From NCBI RefSeq assembly GCF_000151315.2, contig NW_011887306.1, forward strand, positions 296,828-360,827: DNA of 64,000 nucleotides, in the 5' to 3' direction. A program made the translations under genes and the position numbers. Below, in pieces: positions 21,332-33,862 of this stretch (position 1 is the first letter of the stretch; each line of letters begins with the position of its first letter). A model generated the notes under the pieces. That model was not told where the DNA came from. It searched no databases and saw nothing but the letters and a program-made list of their open reading frames with translations. The stretch is from Capsaspora owczarzaki ATCC 30864. Taxonomy: Eukaryota; Opisthokonta; Filasterea.

Positions 21332-23867
21332 ATGCTGGCTCGATTCCATGCGACGAGTCGCTCTGCCGTCGCATTGACTGCTAATGCCGCTGCTTCTACG
21401 ACGACGACCACTATTGCTGCTACTAATGCTGCTGCTGGTACTTCCAAGTTGATCAGCAGTGCGCTTCCAGCACAGACTCCATCTCAATCTCAGTCCATTC
21501 CAACCCTGCGTCAGGCCAAGGCGCAGTCCCACCTGCACTCTCAGTATCAAGCTCGATGGATCCACTCGCACAGTGCACCGCATCACCATCCAGCAGCAGC
21601 AGCAGCAGCAGCAGCAGCGCTCCGCGCGTACAACGCACTGACTCGCAGCGTCGCTCCACTGCTCAGTCCCGACAGCAACAGCAACAGTCATACTCGTAAC
21701 GATCTCACTCCAAACACTCTCTCGTGGTACATTTGCGGTCCAACCGTGTACGACGAGGCGCATCTGGGCCACGCAAGGTACACAGACAAGTTTTCTCAGA
21801 CGTACAAATGTGGAAATGGCGTCCACAGCTTGTTCCAACAGAATGATCATGCATGTGCAGCTGACAACGTATGCTATTTTCTCTCTTTCTCGTTCTTCCC
21901 CCATCCAATCTACAGCTGCTATGTTCGGTTTGACATCATTCGCAGGATTCTCACCGATCGAGCCGGTCTGCGCGTCTTCCAACTGATGGGAATGACGGAT
22001 ATTGACGACAAGATCATTGCGAAAGCAGCCAGCACCAACAGGTCTCACTCTGAGGTGGCGCGTCAATTCGAAGAGAGCTTTGTCCAGGACATGGCTGTAC
22101 TTGGTGTCCGTTCTTGTTCTTGTGCGTTGTGACAAACCTCTCGCTCGGTCCAAGCACCTCACACCCTTTTTGTGTGTGTGTGTGCGTGTGGATGTATCTT
22201 GCTCTTTGAAACAGGTTCGGCCGCCAGACGCCATTTCTCGCGTCACGGAAAGCATTCCGGCTATTCAGCAGTTCATTACCAACATTATCGAGCGCGGGTT
22301 TGGGTATACCGCGAGTGACGGAAGCGTCTACTTTGACACGCAAGCGTTCGGCAGTCGCTACGGCAAACTCCGACCGAGTGCTACCGCCGACAAGTCGAGC
22401 GCAGAAGCGACCGAGCCTGCCGACAGCAACAAGCGCTCGCCCCGCGATTTTGCACTCTGGAAAGCAACAAAGTCTGCAAGTGAACCCGGGTACCCCTCGC
22501 CCTTCTCCCAAGGGCTCGGGCGTCCAGGCTGGCATATTGAATGCTCTGCCATGTGCAGGTATGGGAGTTTTTGGTAGTTGTCAGGGACGAACTTTTGTCA
22601 TGTTGCTGAGATTCAGCTTTTTTTTTTTTGTTTTTGTTTGTGTTTTTTTGATTTTTTTTCTGCCATCATGATTGCAGCGCTGTCTTTGGACAGCATCTTG
22701 ACATCCACTCTGGTGGAATCGATCTGCTCTTTCCCCACCACGAAAACGAGATTGCACAATGCGAAGCGCATCACGGGGTGGATCAATGGGCCCACCATTT
22801 CTGGCACACTGGTACCGCTCGACGTCGTTCACTCTGGCAATGTACTTCCGAGTGTACTAGACACTGGTCGCTCACTCCATGCCCTTCTCGCTGTGTCCTA
22901 GGTCACTTGCTCATCAACAAGGAAAAAATGTCCAAGAGCTTGAACAATTTTGTCACCATCAAAGTACGCACACACGCTTGCACTGCCGCAGAGCTCGTCT
23001 CGTCTTTGTACTCACGCACCGACTCTACAGGACTTCCTCCGCAGCTACACTTCCAACCAGTTTCGTCTCTTTTGCTTGTTGACAAACTATCGACAGTCCG
23101 TCCATTTTGACGACAAAACCATGCAAGGAGCCATAGCGCTGGAGCGTAAACTCGCTCAGTTTGGTGCCGTGTTGCAGACTGCTGGGGCTACCGGAGTGGC
23201 TTGGGACAGCCCGGCTACGCGCGCCTGGGGCACTTCCGAGGTGGCTTTGCGAGATCGGTGCGTGTTCTTTGCCAAGAAATGTTGTTGTGCCAGTCTTTGT
23301 GTTTTTTTGGAAAGCTTACCTGTTCTCCTGTTGCTTCTTTGGACAGAATCCTGACCTTTGAAGCAACGGTGGATGCCGCCCTCTGCAATGACTTTGACAC
23401 GTCAACCGCAATGCAAGCGGCGATGACACTGGTGCACCACACCTATCTCTATCTCGATGCAGTACAAGGCCAGCAACCGAACAAGCTATTAGTAGGCAGT
23501 GTGGCGCGAGGCATCGATGGCCTACTCGTCTTGTTCGGATGCCAGTCTCTATTGTCGTCCCCGACAACAGCCGCGTCGGGGGCCGAGGCAGCGGCCCTGG
23601 CGTCTGCGTTTGCCGATTTCCGAGCGCAAGTCCGCAAAGTCGCAATGGCCAATCCTAAAGCAAACAAAGAGTTGTTCCAGCTTTGCGATCAAGCGCGAGC
23701 AGAGACATTCCCCAAGCTGGGCTTTGAGTTGCAGGTATGTCAAAGAGTTGCTTGACTCGATTGCTGCGCTTCGCTTTGTTGTTTCGCTGTCTCACAAATT
23801 GTTGGGAGTACTGCAGGACAACAAGTCAGGGTGGCTGCTTTCCAAGCTCGCCAAGGCGCAACCGTGA
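21332..23867 (+). CDS. CARS2: Cysteinyl-tRNA synthetase, probably mitochondrial
   Basis: Class I aminoacyl-tRNA synthetase charging tRNA-Cys. Exons: 21332-21777, 21916-22105, 22215-22558, 22678-22811, 22902-22963, 23031-23257, 23347-23734, 23817-23867. Seen: [17 protein letters not shown] (zinc Cys plus HIGH-type HLGH), [29 protein letters not shown] (zinc Cys), [20 protein letters not shown] (zinc His), and the KMSKS loop [10 protein letters not shown]. The first 130 residues are Ala/Ser/Thr/His-rich with basic residues and no acidic ones near the start, fitting a mitochondrial transit sequence. The exon 2 donor (GGT|GTCCGT) is weak but needed for frame. The start at 21332 is preferred for the transit peptide; ATG 21230 is in frame upstream. 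Whether it also serves the cytosol is unknown. Confidence 0.93.
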
Positions 23868-24020
23868 TCGTCCAATACATTCAAACGAATAAATGTTGTT
23901 CAAGTTTTTCCTTACAATTGACATCACACAAATCAAACACACACACCCACCACATACACACACCCACCACACACACATACACACCACACACACAAAACCG
24001 CGCTCAAGAAGAAAAAAAAT
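23868..24020. repeat. CA-rich low-complexity intergenic spacer
   Basis: 153 bp between the convergent CARS and OCA2-like genes; 23937-24000 is an imperfect CA/CCA/TA repeat. Confidence 0.8.
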
Positions 24021-27000
24021 TTACTGCCAGCCGAGCCAGCTGTGTGCAATCAGCAGGTAAATTGTCGCGACGACGAGAGAAACAATCATGATGGGGAAGC
24101 CCGTCTTGAAAAAGTTCAAGAACGAGATTGGATAGCCGTGCTGCTCGCTTAGACCAGCGCACACAACGTTTGCAGAGGCGCCAATCAGTGTTCCGTTGCC
24201 ACCAAGACACGCGCCAAACGCAAGTGCCCAGACCAGCGGCCCAAGAGGGAGGCCAACATCCGGATCTGTTGCGAGGTTGGTAACCACGGGGATCTGACAG
24301 AGGGGAATCAAAAAAAGAAGAGAGAGAGAGAAAAAGTGTGAGAATGGCATGCAACCAACAATCCTTTCTTCCACCAGCCAAAACAAACACTTACCATTGC
24401 GGTGGTGAAGGGAATGTTGTCAATAAAGGCAGAGGCCAGGCCAGAGACCCACAGAATAATGATGATGGCGACGGTCAGGCGGCTATCAGGATCGACCGAC
24501 TTGATCAAAGTAGCCGTTTGGTCGCCGATAAAAGTGATGAGACCGAGCTCGGAAAGGCCCTCCATTAGAATGAAAAGTGCCGCAAAGAAAAGAAGCGTGC
24601 CCCATTCGACCTTGGCGAGAATGTGCTCCATGTCGAGGTTGTTGGACAAGAGAAGCAGAGCCAACGCGCCAAGGATGGCAATCCAGCCCAAATCAAGGTG
24701 AATCTCGGGGAGCGAGTGCAGGAAGAAGAACAGGATGGAGATGCCGAGGACCAGGCACGAGTTGATAAACAGCGGAAAATTCCGCACCTTGTACTGCGCT
24801 TCCAGTTGCTTCGTGTTGATTTCCCACTGACCCATATCTTCTTGAGATGCGCGAGCCAAGTACTCGTTCAGCTGCGTGCGGACGGAATGGTTGAGACACA
24901 TCAGGCGGTGAGCATGAGGTGCGAGACAAACAAGCACACAAGCACACGAGCACACAACCAAACAAACAAACAAACAAACAAATTCAACAGTTCGACTCAA
25001 ACTGGAATCCCGACATACCTCAAGAACCTTCTTGTCCAAAAGCTCGCGAACGTGGCTTTCTTCGTGAGAAGACGCTCCAGAGACGTGGGCTGCTGCTCGA
25101 CGCCAAATCACAATCTCGCGCTTGAGCTCGGCGACCTCGGGCGAATCGTTCACCTCGAGGTTTTTGTGTCGGTACATGAAGCGCAGCATGCCATAGCACG
25201 CTGCGGTGACGAAAATGACGCCGACCATCATGTGCAGGGTGAAATTGGTAAAGTTGATGCCATTGTCGCTCATCTGCTTGTTGGCCACAATCAAGACATT
25301 CGGCGGATCACCGACAGCCGTTGCTGTGAAACAACAATGGTGCGAATTACCGGACAGGAATGGACACGCAGTGAGCGACAAATGACATCATCAAACCACC
25401 AGCATCTAGTACAACGCTCGGTACCTGTGCCTCCAATGTTGGAAAAGAGCACTTGAGCGATCAACACAGGAAGGGGATCGAGATTCAGCACTTCGCAAAG
25501 ACTGTCGACAAATCAACAACAACGTGCAGAAATGAGAGCAAGAAAATCAACGAAATGATTGTACTGTAGTTCGACAAGCCCCCTCCCGGCTTACCGAATG
25601 CAAACGGGCGTCATGATCAGAATAGTAGTGACGTTATCCTGTGCAATGGCAAACACGGAACAGAGCCGCCTCCCCACCATGAGTGACATGCATTTTTCAC
25701 CCAAACATGCAGTCTGGCAACACCGTACCAAAAAGGCAGACACGATGGTCGAGAACATGCAGAGCATGGTGACAAGATACCAAACTTTGCCTTTCGAGAA
25801 CTTGTACGCCTGGAAAAGCCGAAAGAGAGAGTGTGAGAGTGAGCACAAGACAATCGAGACATCACCAAGACACCAGACACTCTTTCAGCTGACCTTGACT
25901 GCGGCGTACTCGAAAAATCCAGTTTCGGAAAAAATGCCCACCATGGTCATCTGAGACAAAACAAAATGTGAGAGAAGAGCCTGGCAGCGGACATGAATGG
26001 ACATCATTTAGGTACGTTACCATGCCGAACAAGAGGCAAACGGTCTCGTAGTCAATCCAAGCCACAATCACCGTCAAAGCAGGTCGCTTGTTCAAGATTG
26101 CGAGAATGCCGAGCGTAAAGAAGCTGCCAAACATGGCGGCAAGAGTGCGATGAATGATTTCAAAGATGATCAGCACGTACACTCCGAGCAGGATGGTAGC
26201 GGCGAAGGCCACCTGTCGCAATAAGAAGCAAAGTGAGTTCCAGCTCAAAGAGAATAAAAAAACGAAAAGCCCGCAAAGAAATGGCACAGGCAAGAGCAAA
26301 AAACCCGCCCCCCCAAAAAAACCAAACACCCCCCCTCGTTACCTGGAAATGAATGAAATAAGGATGACCAATAACCTTGACAGAAACCGCAACTGGAAGA
26401 GGAGAGTCCGTTCCAATCACCAGCCGAAGCGCATCGACACTTCCAGTCACCTCGAATTCATGCTCCTTGTCCACGTTGATGAACGTGTCGCCGCTCGTCT
26501 CGGCCGTGGAAACATTCACAACCCACTTTGTATCTGCCAAGGACCATACTCCTTCTGAAAAGCCCCATAAATGAAACGTGACGGTGAACAGCTCGTCCGG
26601 AGAGTGCTGGCCAGGTTGCGCGATGAGATGGACTCCAATAACGTCGTAAGGGTCCGAGACGCTAATGTTGTGATCTAAACCAAAGCACAAGTCATCGATG
26701 CAAGAAAAACAATAGGTGAGCCGAGCACAGGTGAGCGATACCATTGGACCACCCTGTTCAACCCAAAAACAAAACAAAAACGCTTTACGTACAAGCTGAG
26801 GTGTTGGAGGAAATGGCATACATCGGGGAGGACTCGGACATTTCGTCATTGGCAGTAAAGATGACGGCGGCAGCAATAAAGCAGCCTAGTAGGATGATGG
26901 TCTTGAGTGCGGATGCCCAGCGGGAGCCGCCGTGCTTGGTGCCGTGGCCGCCGCCGCTTCCAGCATGGCCACCGGCGCCGTGGCCGCCTGGAGGCTTTTT

Positions 27001-28101
27001 CGCAGCGACGGGACCTTCCGAGACCTCGCCGACTGTGCCACCAAGATAGGCCATGGCCATGCCGTTCATGCTATGCGCGTTCGCGTTGGTAGGAGCGTGG
27101 CTTGTGCCTGGGCGCAGCAGCGGAGTGTTGTCGTCGTCGTCGTTGTCGGCTCCCGTCCCTTCGCCAAGGAAGCGAGTGGAGCTGATGCGGCCTCCGGTGC
27201 GACTGACCGTACGCTGCTGCTGCTGCTGGGACACGCTCCCATATCCCGACGACGTCTTGAACGTGGTGGATCGGTTCAAGCCTCGCTCGCCGTCGTCCAA
27301 GTCCTCGTCCGAGTTGGCACGGTCTCGCCATGTATTGCCCACCATGGCCGACGCCGCGGCATTTGCGTTGGCAATGTTTGTCGCTGACGAGCCAAAGCTG
27401 ATCGCAATGCTGTCGTTGAGCGGGTCGTACGCCTCTGCGAGCGCGCCAGTAGTAGCAGTAGCAGCAGTCGTGCCATCCATGATAAAGTTGTTGGCGAACG
27501 GAGATGAGGTCGCGTCCGCAGCCGCAGCCGCAGCAGTACCAGTAGTAGTAGTAGTAGTCGTCGTCATAGTAGTAGCAGTAGCACCACCACTGGCCGGTGT
27601 CTGGAAGGACGGCCGCTTCTTGAGATTGGCCACCTTGCGTCTCACTCCCGCGGGCGACGACGCAGTGAGTGATGACGGCGACGGTCTCCCGTTGAGCTCT
27701 TCCTGTTGCTGCTGCTGCTGCTGCTCAATGTTCAATGCTGCTGCTGCTGATGATGATGGTGGTGGCTGGTGCTGCTGAAGCGGTTGCACGGGTCGCTGCT
27801 GCTCAGGTGTCACACTCGTGATCCTTGCAGAAGCCGCATTGCTCGGATTGGCAGCCAATGATGATGATGATGTACTACTACTACTACTACTACTACTATG
27901 GCCACTGACAGTGAAGCTATTGCTGCTGCCCTGAGGTTGAGCCTGCTGCTGCTGCTGGTGGTGGTGATGGTGGCGAGAGTGTTGGTGCAGCGGTGAGATT
28001 GGATCAAATTCGTCCAATTCGCCATTCTCATTCTCCGATGAGACTGCTGCTGCTGCTGCTGCTGCTGCTCCGGATGCCGCTGAATGGGGATCGGTCGACA
28101 T
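24021..28101 (-). CDS. OCA2: OCA2/P-protein-type permease (ArsB/NhaD superfamily)
   Basis: Multi-spanning membrane transporter; animal OCA2 is an anion channel or permease of acidic organelles such as melanosomes. Ten exons: 28101-26793, 26674-26343, 26212-26021, 25950-25894, 25809-25729, 25638-25595, 25501-25425, 25323-25019, 24871-24395, 24293-24021; all phases join, 1,048 residues. Seen: one membrane segment near the end of exon 1, a large lumenal-loop-like domain in exon 2, then the permease core with [100 protein letters not shown] and [22 protein letters not shown], all characteristic of the P family. The first 400 residues are low-complexity (A, S, H, Q, T runs) with acidic sorting-like stretches, much longer than in human OCA2 (838 residues total). 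Its role here is unknown. Confidence 0.93.
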
Positions 28102-28710
28102 TTCTGGTTGTGTTTGTCGTCGCTCTAATCCGCGGTGGGGGGTGCAGGCTGAGGTGGGAGCGACTTTGAAAAAACAAAGAAAAGAAGAGAAGAGGTCACG
28201 CTGCTGCTGCTGGAGAGCGCTTTGTTGTTTGGCTCGAGTTCAGAATGGACGCGATGGTATCACAAGGAAAATAAAAAAGACAAGTTGAAGATTAAAAAGG
28301 ACTGCTGATTGATTGGAAAGCATCACAAGACCGTTAGCGGAGCAAATAAATAAATCAATGGGCATAAAAGGGAATTGAAAGAGAAGGAAATGGATGATGC
28401 ATGCTAATGGAAATTCAGAATGATGGTCTATGACAGAGCATACGGAAAACAAAGCCCCCTCCCCAAGAATGGGGGATCAAATGCCACCAAAGGATTGCAG
28501 AAAGAAGGGAGAAAGAAGAGAGAAAGGGAGAGTTGTCAAAATATCGAATGGAACGCTTCACGCGTATTGGCTCGTCTTCCTGTATTGCTTGCTGACTGAC
28601 ACTTTGCTTGCTTGCTTGCTCACTCAGCAATAAATACATGCACTACTAATGCATGATCATTGATGATCTTCGTTTTCTTCCAAAATCGCAAACCAAACTC
28701 GTGTCAGTCC

Positions 28711-28752
<42 letters not shown>

Positions 28753-29405
28753 CCTTTCAAGTTAGTAGTGTTTTCCATTTGCTTTGTCGCTCGTTATGAA
28801 GAATCAGACAAAACACGTCAACATTGAAGCGCAAGTCTGAACACGTCTGAACTTCCGACAACAGGCCGGTGAAAAAGTGGCTGAAAAGTGAATAAGGAAG
28901 AAGAAGAGGAAGAAGGAGGGAAGGTCACGAATTCATTACTGCAGCACTCAAATGTCACTTGACCGCTCGCCTATGAAATGACCATGAGTATATGCAGAGA
29001 CAGAGAGAGACAGAGAGAGAGAAGAGGACGACTGCTTGAGACTCGGGGCGCAAGTCCATTTCATTGAGTTCGAGCTATCCATGGCACAGGACCAGATCAC
29101 AGAGTCGAAGGGAAAAGGGAGATGGAAACGAAAAAGCCACTTGATGCGAAATCAGTCATGATGGTCACAGCCAAAACTCAAAGCCACGATCCTACCGACG
29201 AGAGAGATGGATCATTGAGAGCCGAGCATTGTTTGGGGTGTGTGTGGTGATGGTCGTGATGGTGGTGGTGCTTTGGTTGTGATCTTTGAATCAAAGCGCG
29301 CGGTTTCAATACGTGTTACTTGTATTGCGGTTTGTCGACTCTCACTTGCTACTACTTGCTTTGTTTGCTGCTGTGCTTCAGGGTCCGCTGATATCCACAC
29401 ATACA
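28102..29405. promoter_or_regulatory. Divergent intergenic region, OCA2-like / PLBD-like
   Basis: 1.3 kb between divergent genes with no coding signal. It contains a 39-base T run at 28714-28752 and GA-rich sequence around 28990-29030. Promoters of both genes should lie here. Confidence 0.55.
28714..28752. repeat. Poly(T) tract
   Basis: About 39 consecutive T on the plus strand in the OCA2/PLBD intergenic region. Confidence 0.9.
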
Positions 29406-31546
29406 ATGACTCGTCAAGCACTCGGTTGGATGGCCCTGGTGGCTGTCGTCCTCGCTGCTGCTGCTGCTGCTGCGACGGCAAACGCACTGCCGACACCAAA
29501 CGCCGCGCAACTCCAAGCCACCGTCTACATCAAGAACGGCCAGGCATCCCTCTCGATGGGCGTCCTGGACCCTTCTGGCGCTGCATACGGCACCTTTGAA
29601 GACGGCCTGATGACGACCGGCTGGGGCGTCTTTGAAGTCAAGACCAACTCGGCCTTCAAGGACGCCGAGCAGCTCTACGCCGCCGGTTTCCTCGAGGGAG
29701 CGCTCACGTACAACCGCATCTACGACCACTACCAAAACATGTTCACCTACTTTTTCCCGAACGCCTCCGACCCGTCCGTCCAGCTGTACCGCAACTGGTT
29801 CAACCAGCAGGATGCTTGGACCCGCCGCAACGTCCAGCTCAACCCCCAGGTCTCGTTCTGGGTCCAGACCGGCTCCATCCTCGCCCAGTTTGATGGTCTT
29901 GTTGCTGGTTACAACGCTGTCGCTGCCTCGTCGCGCAAGCTCGACGTCTTTGCCTTCCAAGTCCTCAACGGCAACGGCGACATTCTCGACCTCATGAACG
30001 TGCTCCAGCCCTCCACTCGTCCCAGCTGGAACGATATGACTCCCCAGCAGGCTCAGCTTGAGGTGAGCTCGGCGGACTTTGCACCAGACCTGTGTTGTTT
30101 TGTGTTGTTTTGTGTTGTTTTGTGTTGTTTGTGTTGTTTTGTTCAGTGTTTTGCTTTCTTTTTGTGACTGACCTTTTTTCCGACTTTCTGCGTGTTTGAC
30201 CCCCCCCCCATCTTCTCAGGCTTCTCGTCGCGGTCACTGCTCTGGCTTTATCAAGATGCTGCCCGGCTTTGAGGACATTTTGATCTCGCACTCGTCGTGG
30301 TTTACCTTCACTGCCACCAACCGCATCTACAAGGTATTTTCACGCGTTTCCCCCACACCCCCTTTCCAGCAATGCACATCCATCTGCTTGTTTTTTGGTT
30401 TCTTTTTTAAATGTCACCCTCTCCTCACTTGTGTGGCTTGTAACATTCGCAGCACTACAACTTCCAACTCAACGATCAGGCGACTGCTGCCAAGCGCACC
30501 TCGTTCTCGAGCTACCCCGCATACCTCTCGTCGCTCGACGACTTTTACATCATGGACTCGGGTCTCGTCATGATCCAAACCACCAACAACGTCTTCAACA
30601 TGTCGCTGTACGATCTCGTTCGCCCCGAGTCGCTCCTTGCTTGGCAGCGCGTGCGCCTTGCCAACACCATGGCCCACGATGGTCGCGAATGGAGCCACAT
30701 TGTTGCCCAGTTCAACTCTGGTGTAGGTTTTTCTGTTGTTGAATTGCAACATCAAAAAAACCGCTTTTTGGGGTTTTGTGGGTTGGCGCTCATTTTGTTT
30801 TCCCGCTTGGTCCTTTCTCTCATTCTTTACTCTACTTACAGACCTACAACAACCAGTACATGGTCGTCACTCTCGACCAGATCAAGCTCGGCCAGGCCGT
30901 CCTCGACGGTGCGCTGTGGGTGGTTGAGCAAATCCCCGGCTATGTCGAGTCTGCCGACGTTACTCCCATCCTTCGCGCTGGCTATTTCTCGAGCTTCAAC
31001 GTGCCCTTCTTTGAGCGCGTGTTCGACATGTCCGGATACCCCGCGATGGTCGCCAAGTACGGCGTCTCCTTCACCCACGACCTCGCTCCCCGCGCAGAGA
31101 TTTTCCGCCGCGACAGCAACACTGTCGTCGACTTTAGCAGCCTCAAGCAGCTGATGCGCTCCAACAGCTACAAGACCGATCCTTACTCGGGTGGCTCGCC
31201 CGCCAACGCCGTCTGCTCGCGCTACGATCTGATTGCCAACGGCGGTTCTCCCGACGGTTGCTACGACACCAAGGTACGTGAATTTTTTTGAGGGGTAGTT
31301 GAAGTGCATCAAAAAAAAAAAAAAAAAGACTAATCCTTGTTTTCCCCCACTTCGTCGCACAAAAAAACACAACAGGCGACCAACTACGCTCGTGCCCGCC
31401 TTCTCCAGGCTGATGCCCTCAACGGCCCCACCACTGCCAACTCGACCCTCCCCGCCTACTCCTGGAGCGCCTTTGCCAACCTTCCCCACGTTGGCTTGCC
31501 AGAGACGTACAACTTTGACTTTATCACCGTCCAGCCTGCACTTTGA
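29406..31546 (+). CDS. Phospholipase B-like protein (PLBD family, secreted or lysosomal)
   Basis: N-terminal-nucleophile hydrolase of the phospholipase B-like family found in lysosomes and secretions. Exons 29406-30062, 30220-30333, 30453-30722, 30842-31273, 31376-31546; 547 residues, normal for the family. Residues 1-26 form a clear signal peptide (hydrophobic Leu/Val/Ala core ending ATANA). Seen: [24 protein letters not shown], the nucleophile Cys in [27 protein letters not shown] (across an intron), and YDTKATNYARA. The Cys lies just after an intron, in the position where family members self-cleave into two chains. It cannot be assigned to PLBD1 or PLBD2 by eye. Confidence 0.93.
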
Positions 31547-31666
31547 GCAAGCCATTGTGTGATACTTGTTGATGTTCTTTTCTTTTTTTTTTTTTCATGT
31601 AATCAGAAAGTTCATTTTGTTTCACCTTTCAAGCTTCTTTCTTCGTTCCTTCACTCCACATTTACA

Positions 31667-33625
31667 ATGCGTATCCTTCGTGGAGGAGCAGCAGCAGCAG
31701 CAGCAGCGTGGCGGGAAGTCGTGGCGCCACAATCACAGTCGCTGCAATCGCTCTCGCGCGCGCTCTCCTCGACCGTCAAGCGCCGCGCCGCCCCGCAGCC
31801 ACTTCCAGCATCCACATCGGCAGTGCGCGCACTGTTTGACGCAACGACCGGGTCGTCGCACAGCAAGCAGCAGCAACAGCAGCAACAGCAACATTCGCGC
31901 AAGTCGTTTTGGCGCCAATCCAGCGCGGGCTTTCGCTCGTCCTCGACGGGGCAGCCGTGGTTCCGCCTGGGCGCCATGACGGCCATCGGGGGCGGCGCCA
32001 TCGCCTCTGTCGTCCTGCTGATTGGCGACGTGGTCTTCCCGCAGCCCATGCGGAGGGTCGTCCATGCGGTGCCGCCAGCCACGCCGAGCCATGCCGGTCC
32101 TCCAGCCAAGTCGAGCCAGGACGCCAACGCTCGTCCACGATGCTCATCAGGACTGCCGCTGGACTTTGTCACCGAGGCGAAGCTGCTGCTTGGCGACGCC
32201 ATCTCGTTTGACGACTCTGAGCCCGGGTCGCTCGTGCACGACCTGTCCTTCCATTCAGCGCCACCGCCCGCCGCAGTGGTCAGGGTCGTCTCTGCAGAGC
32301 AAGCCCGCACTGTTGTCCGGCTATGTGTGCAGTATGGCGTTCCAATCACGCCCGTGGGCGCTGGCACCTCGCTTGAAGGCCACACGCTGGCGAGCTGCGG
32401 AGGCATTGCGCTCGACATGTCGGGGCTCAACCGAGTCCTGTCCGTCCGGGTTGAGGACATGGATTGCACGGTCGAGCCAGGCGTGACATGGGAGGACTTG
32501 AACCACACACTCCGGCCGCTGGGTCTGTTTTTCCCGCCAGATCCCGGGCCGGGCGCAACCATCGGTGGCATGATCTCGACGCGGTGCTCGGGTCCCAACG
32601 CTGCCCGCTACGGCACCATCCGTGACAATGTCATCTCACTGGAGGCGATTGTGGCCACGTCGGACGATGCGCCTGTTGTTTGCACCGGGCAGCGCGCGCG
32701 CAAATCTTCCATGGGCTACGATCTCACCCGGCTCTTCATTGGCGCCGAGGGCACGCTTGGCGTCGTCACGCAAGCCACGCTCAAGCTGCAACGCCTGCCT
32801 GCGGAAATCCGTGTCGGCATTTGCTCCTTCCCCTCCATCCGCGATGCTGCGGCCGCCTCTCAGGCCTTCACTGCCGCGGGTATTCAGCTCAACCGCTGCG
32901 AAATGCTCGACGACACGATGGTGCACGGCTTGATCACGCACCACTCGGGCTCGGCCGCCGTCGGCAGTCTCTTGAAGAAGGGCATTGAGAACTTTGCGAC
33001 TCCTGCCGTCTTGTTGCTCGAGTACGCTGGCTCCAGTGCGACCATTGACGAGCAGCAGCGACGCGTTCGTGACTTGCTGTCGCACCACAGCGGTCGCGAG
33101 GTGGCCGCTGCACGAGACCCCGCGGAGTCGCAGCAGCTCTGGCAAGCCCGCAAGGACTGTCTGCTGGTTGCACAAGCCATGGATCCCAATCGGAGCGCGC
33201 TCATCACCGACGTGTGCGTCCCTCTGTCGCGCTTTCCCGAGGTGATTGGAGACACAAAGGCAGAAATCGCCGCTGCTGGATTGCTCGGCCCCATCGTTGC
33301 GCACGCTGGCGACGGCAATTTCCACGTTCTGCTCATGTTTGATTCTGAAAACGCGCAAGAAAAGGCTGCCGCTGAACGCATCAAGGAGTCCATTGTCATG
33401 CGCGCCCTCGCCGCCGACGGCACCGCGTCTGGCGAGCACGGTTGTGGTATTGGCAAGCGGCCGTACCTCGCTCCAGAACTCGGGCCAGAAGCCGTGGCCA
33501 TCATGCGTTCCATCAAGCGGTCTCTCGATCCCAAGTGGATTATGAATCCGGGCAAAATTTTGACAGTCGACGAGGCCAACACGGCCGCCTGGGGTTGTGC
33601 GCCACCAACGCATTCCTGTCAATAA
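31667..33625 (+). CDS. LDHD: D-lactate dehydrogenase (cytochrome), mitochondrial
   Basis: FAD-dependent dehydrogenase oxidising D-lactate to pyruvate and passing electrons to cytochrome c. Intronless, 652 residues. The start at 31667 gives an Arg/Ala/Ser-rich leader (MRILRGGAAAAAA...) with a poly-Q run near residue 67 and a hydrophobic segment near residues 105-125, fitting mitochondrial targeting and membrane anchoring. FAD-binding (PCMH) motifs: PVGAGTSLEGHTLASCGG, LDMSGLNRVL, PPDPGPGATIGGMI, GPNAARYGTIRDNV. The C-terminal domain has HAGDGNFHVLLMFD, SGEHGCGIGKRPYL and WIMNPGKIL. It lies 120 bp downstream of the PLBD-like gene in tandem and converges on ADCK2. Confidence 0.93.
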   Translation: MRILRGGAAAAAAAWREVVAPQSQSLQSLSRALSSTVKRRAAPQPLPASTSAVRALFDATTGSSHSKQQQQQQQQHSRKSFWRQSSAGFRSSSTGQPWFRLGAMTAIGGGAIASVVLLIGDVVFPQPMRRVVHAVPPATPSHAGPPAKSSQDANARPRCSSGLPLDFVTEAKLLLGDAISFDDSEPGSLVHDLSFHSAPPPAAVVRVVSAEQARTVVRLCVQYGVPITPVGAGTSLEGHTLASCGGIALDMSGLNRVLSVRVEDMDCTVEPGVTWEDLNHTLRPLGLFFPPDPGPGATIGGMISTRCSGPNAARYGTIRDNVISLEAIVATSDDAPVVCTGQRARKSSMGYDLTRLFIGAEGTLGVVTQATLKLQRLPAEIRVGICSFPSIRDAAAASQAFTAAGIQLNRCEMLDDTMVHGLITHHSGSAAVGSLLKKGIENFATPAVLLLEYAGSSATIDEQQRRVRDLLSHHSGREVAAARDPAESQQLWQARKDCLLVAQAMDPNRSALITDVCVPLSRFPEVIGDTKAEIAAAGLLGPIVAHAGDGNFHVLLMFDSENAQEKAAAERIKESIVMRALAADGTASGEHGCGIGKRPYLAPELGPEAVAIMRSIKRSLDPKWIMNPGKILTVDEANTAAWGCAPPTHSCQ

Positions 33626-33862
33626 CTGCCTTTTGGTTGGTTTGTTAATTTGTTTGTTGTACTTGTATCATTTTTTTTTGAAACCCATGTATGAATAAGA
33701 CTCCCGATACCCACCTCACCTGCTTTGCTTTTTTGCAGTTCTTTCGAATCATTGCCTTCCAAAAAAAACACAGTTTACTGTTAAAACTACAAGTTTGTAT
33801 GACACACACACGTACACAAAAAAAAAAAACCAAGAGATCCAACACCTCCCATGACCCTCTGA

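Noticed and set aside
31560-31666. Upstream extension of LDHD to an in-frame start near 31559
   Set aside because: The ATG at 31667 gives a typical mitochondrial leader. The upstream frame is T-rich 5' UTR-like sequence overlapping the PLBD-like 3' region.
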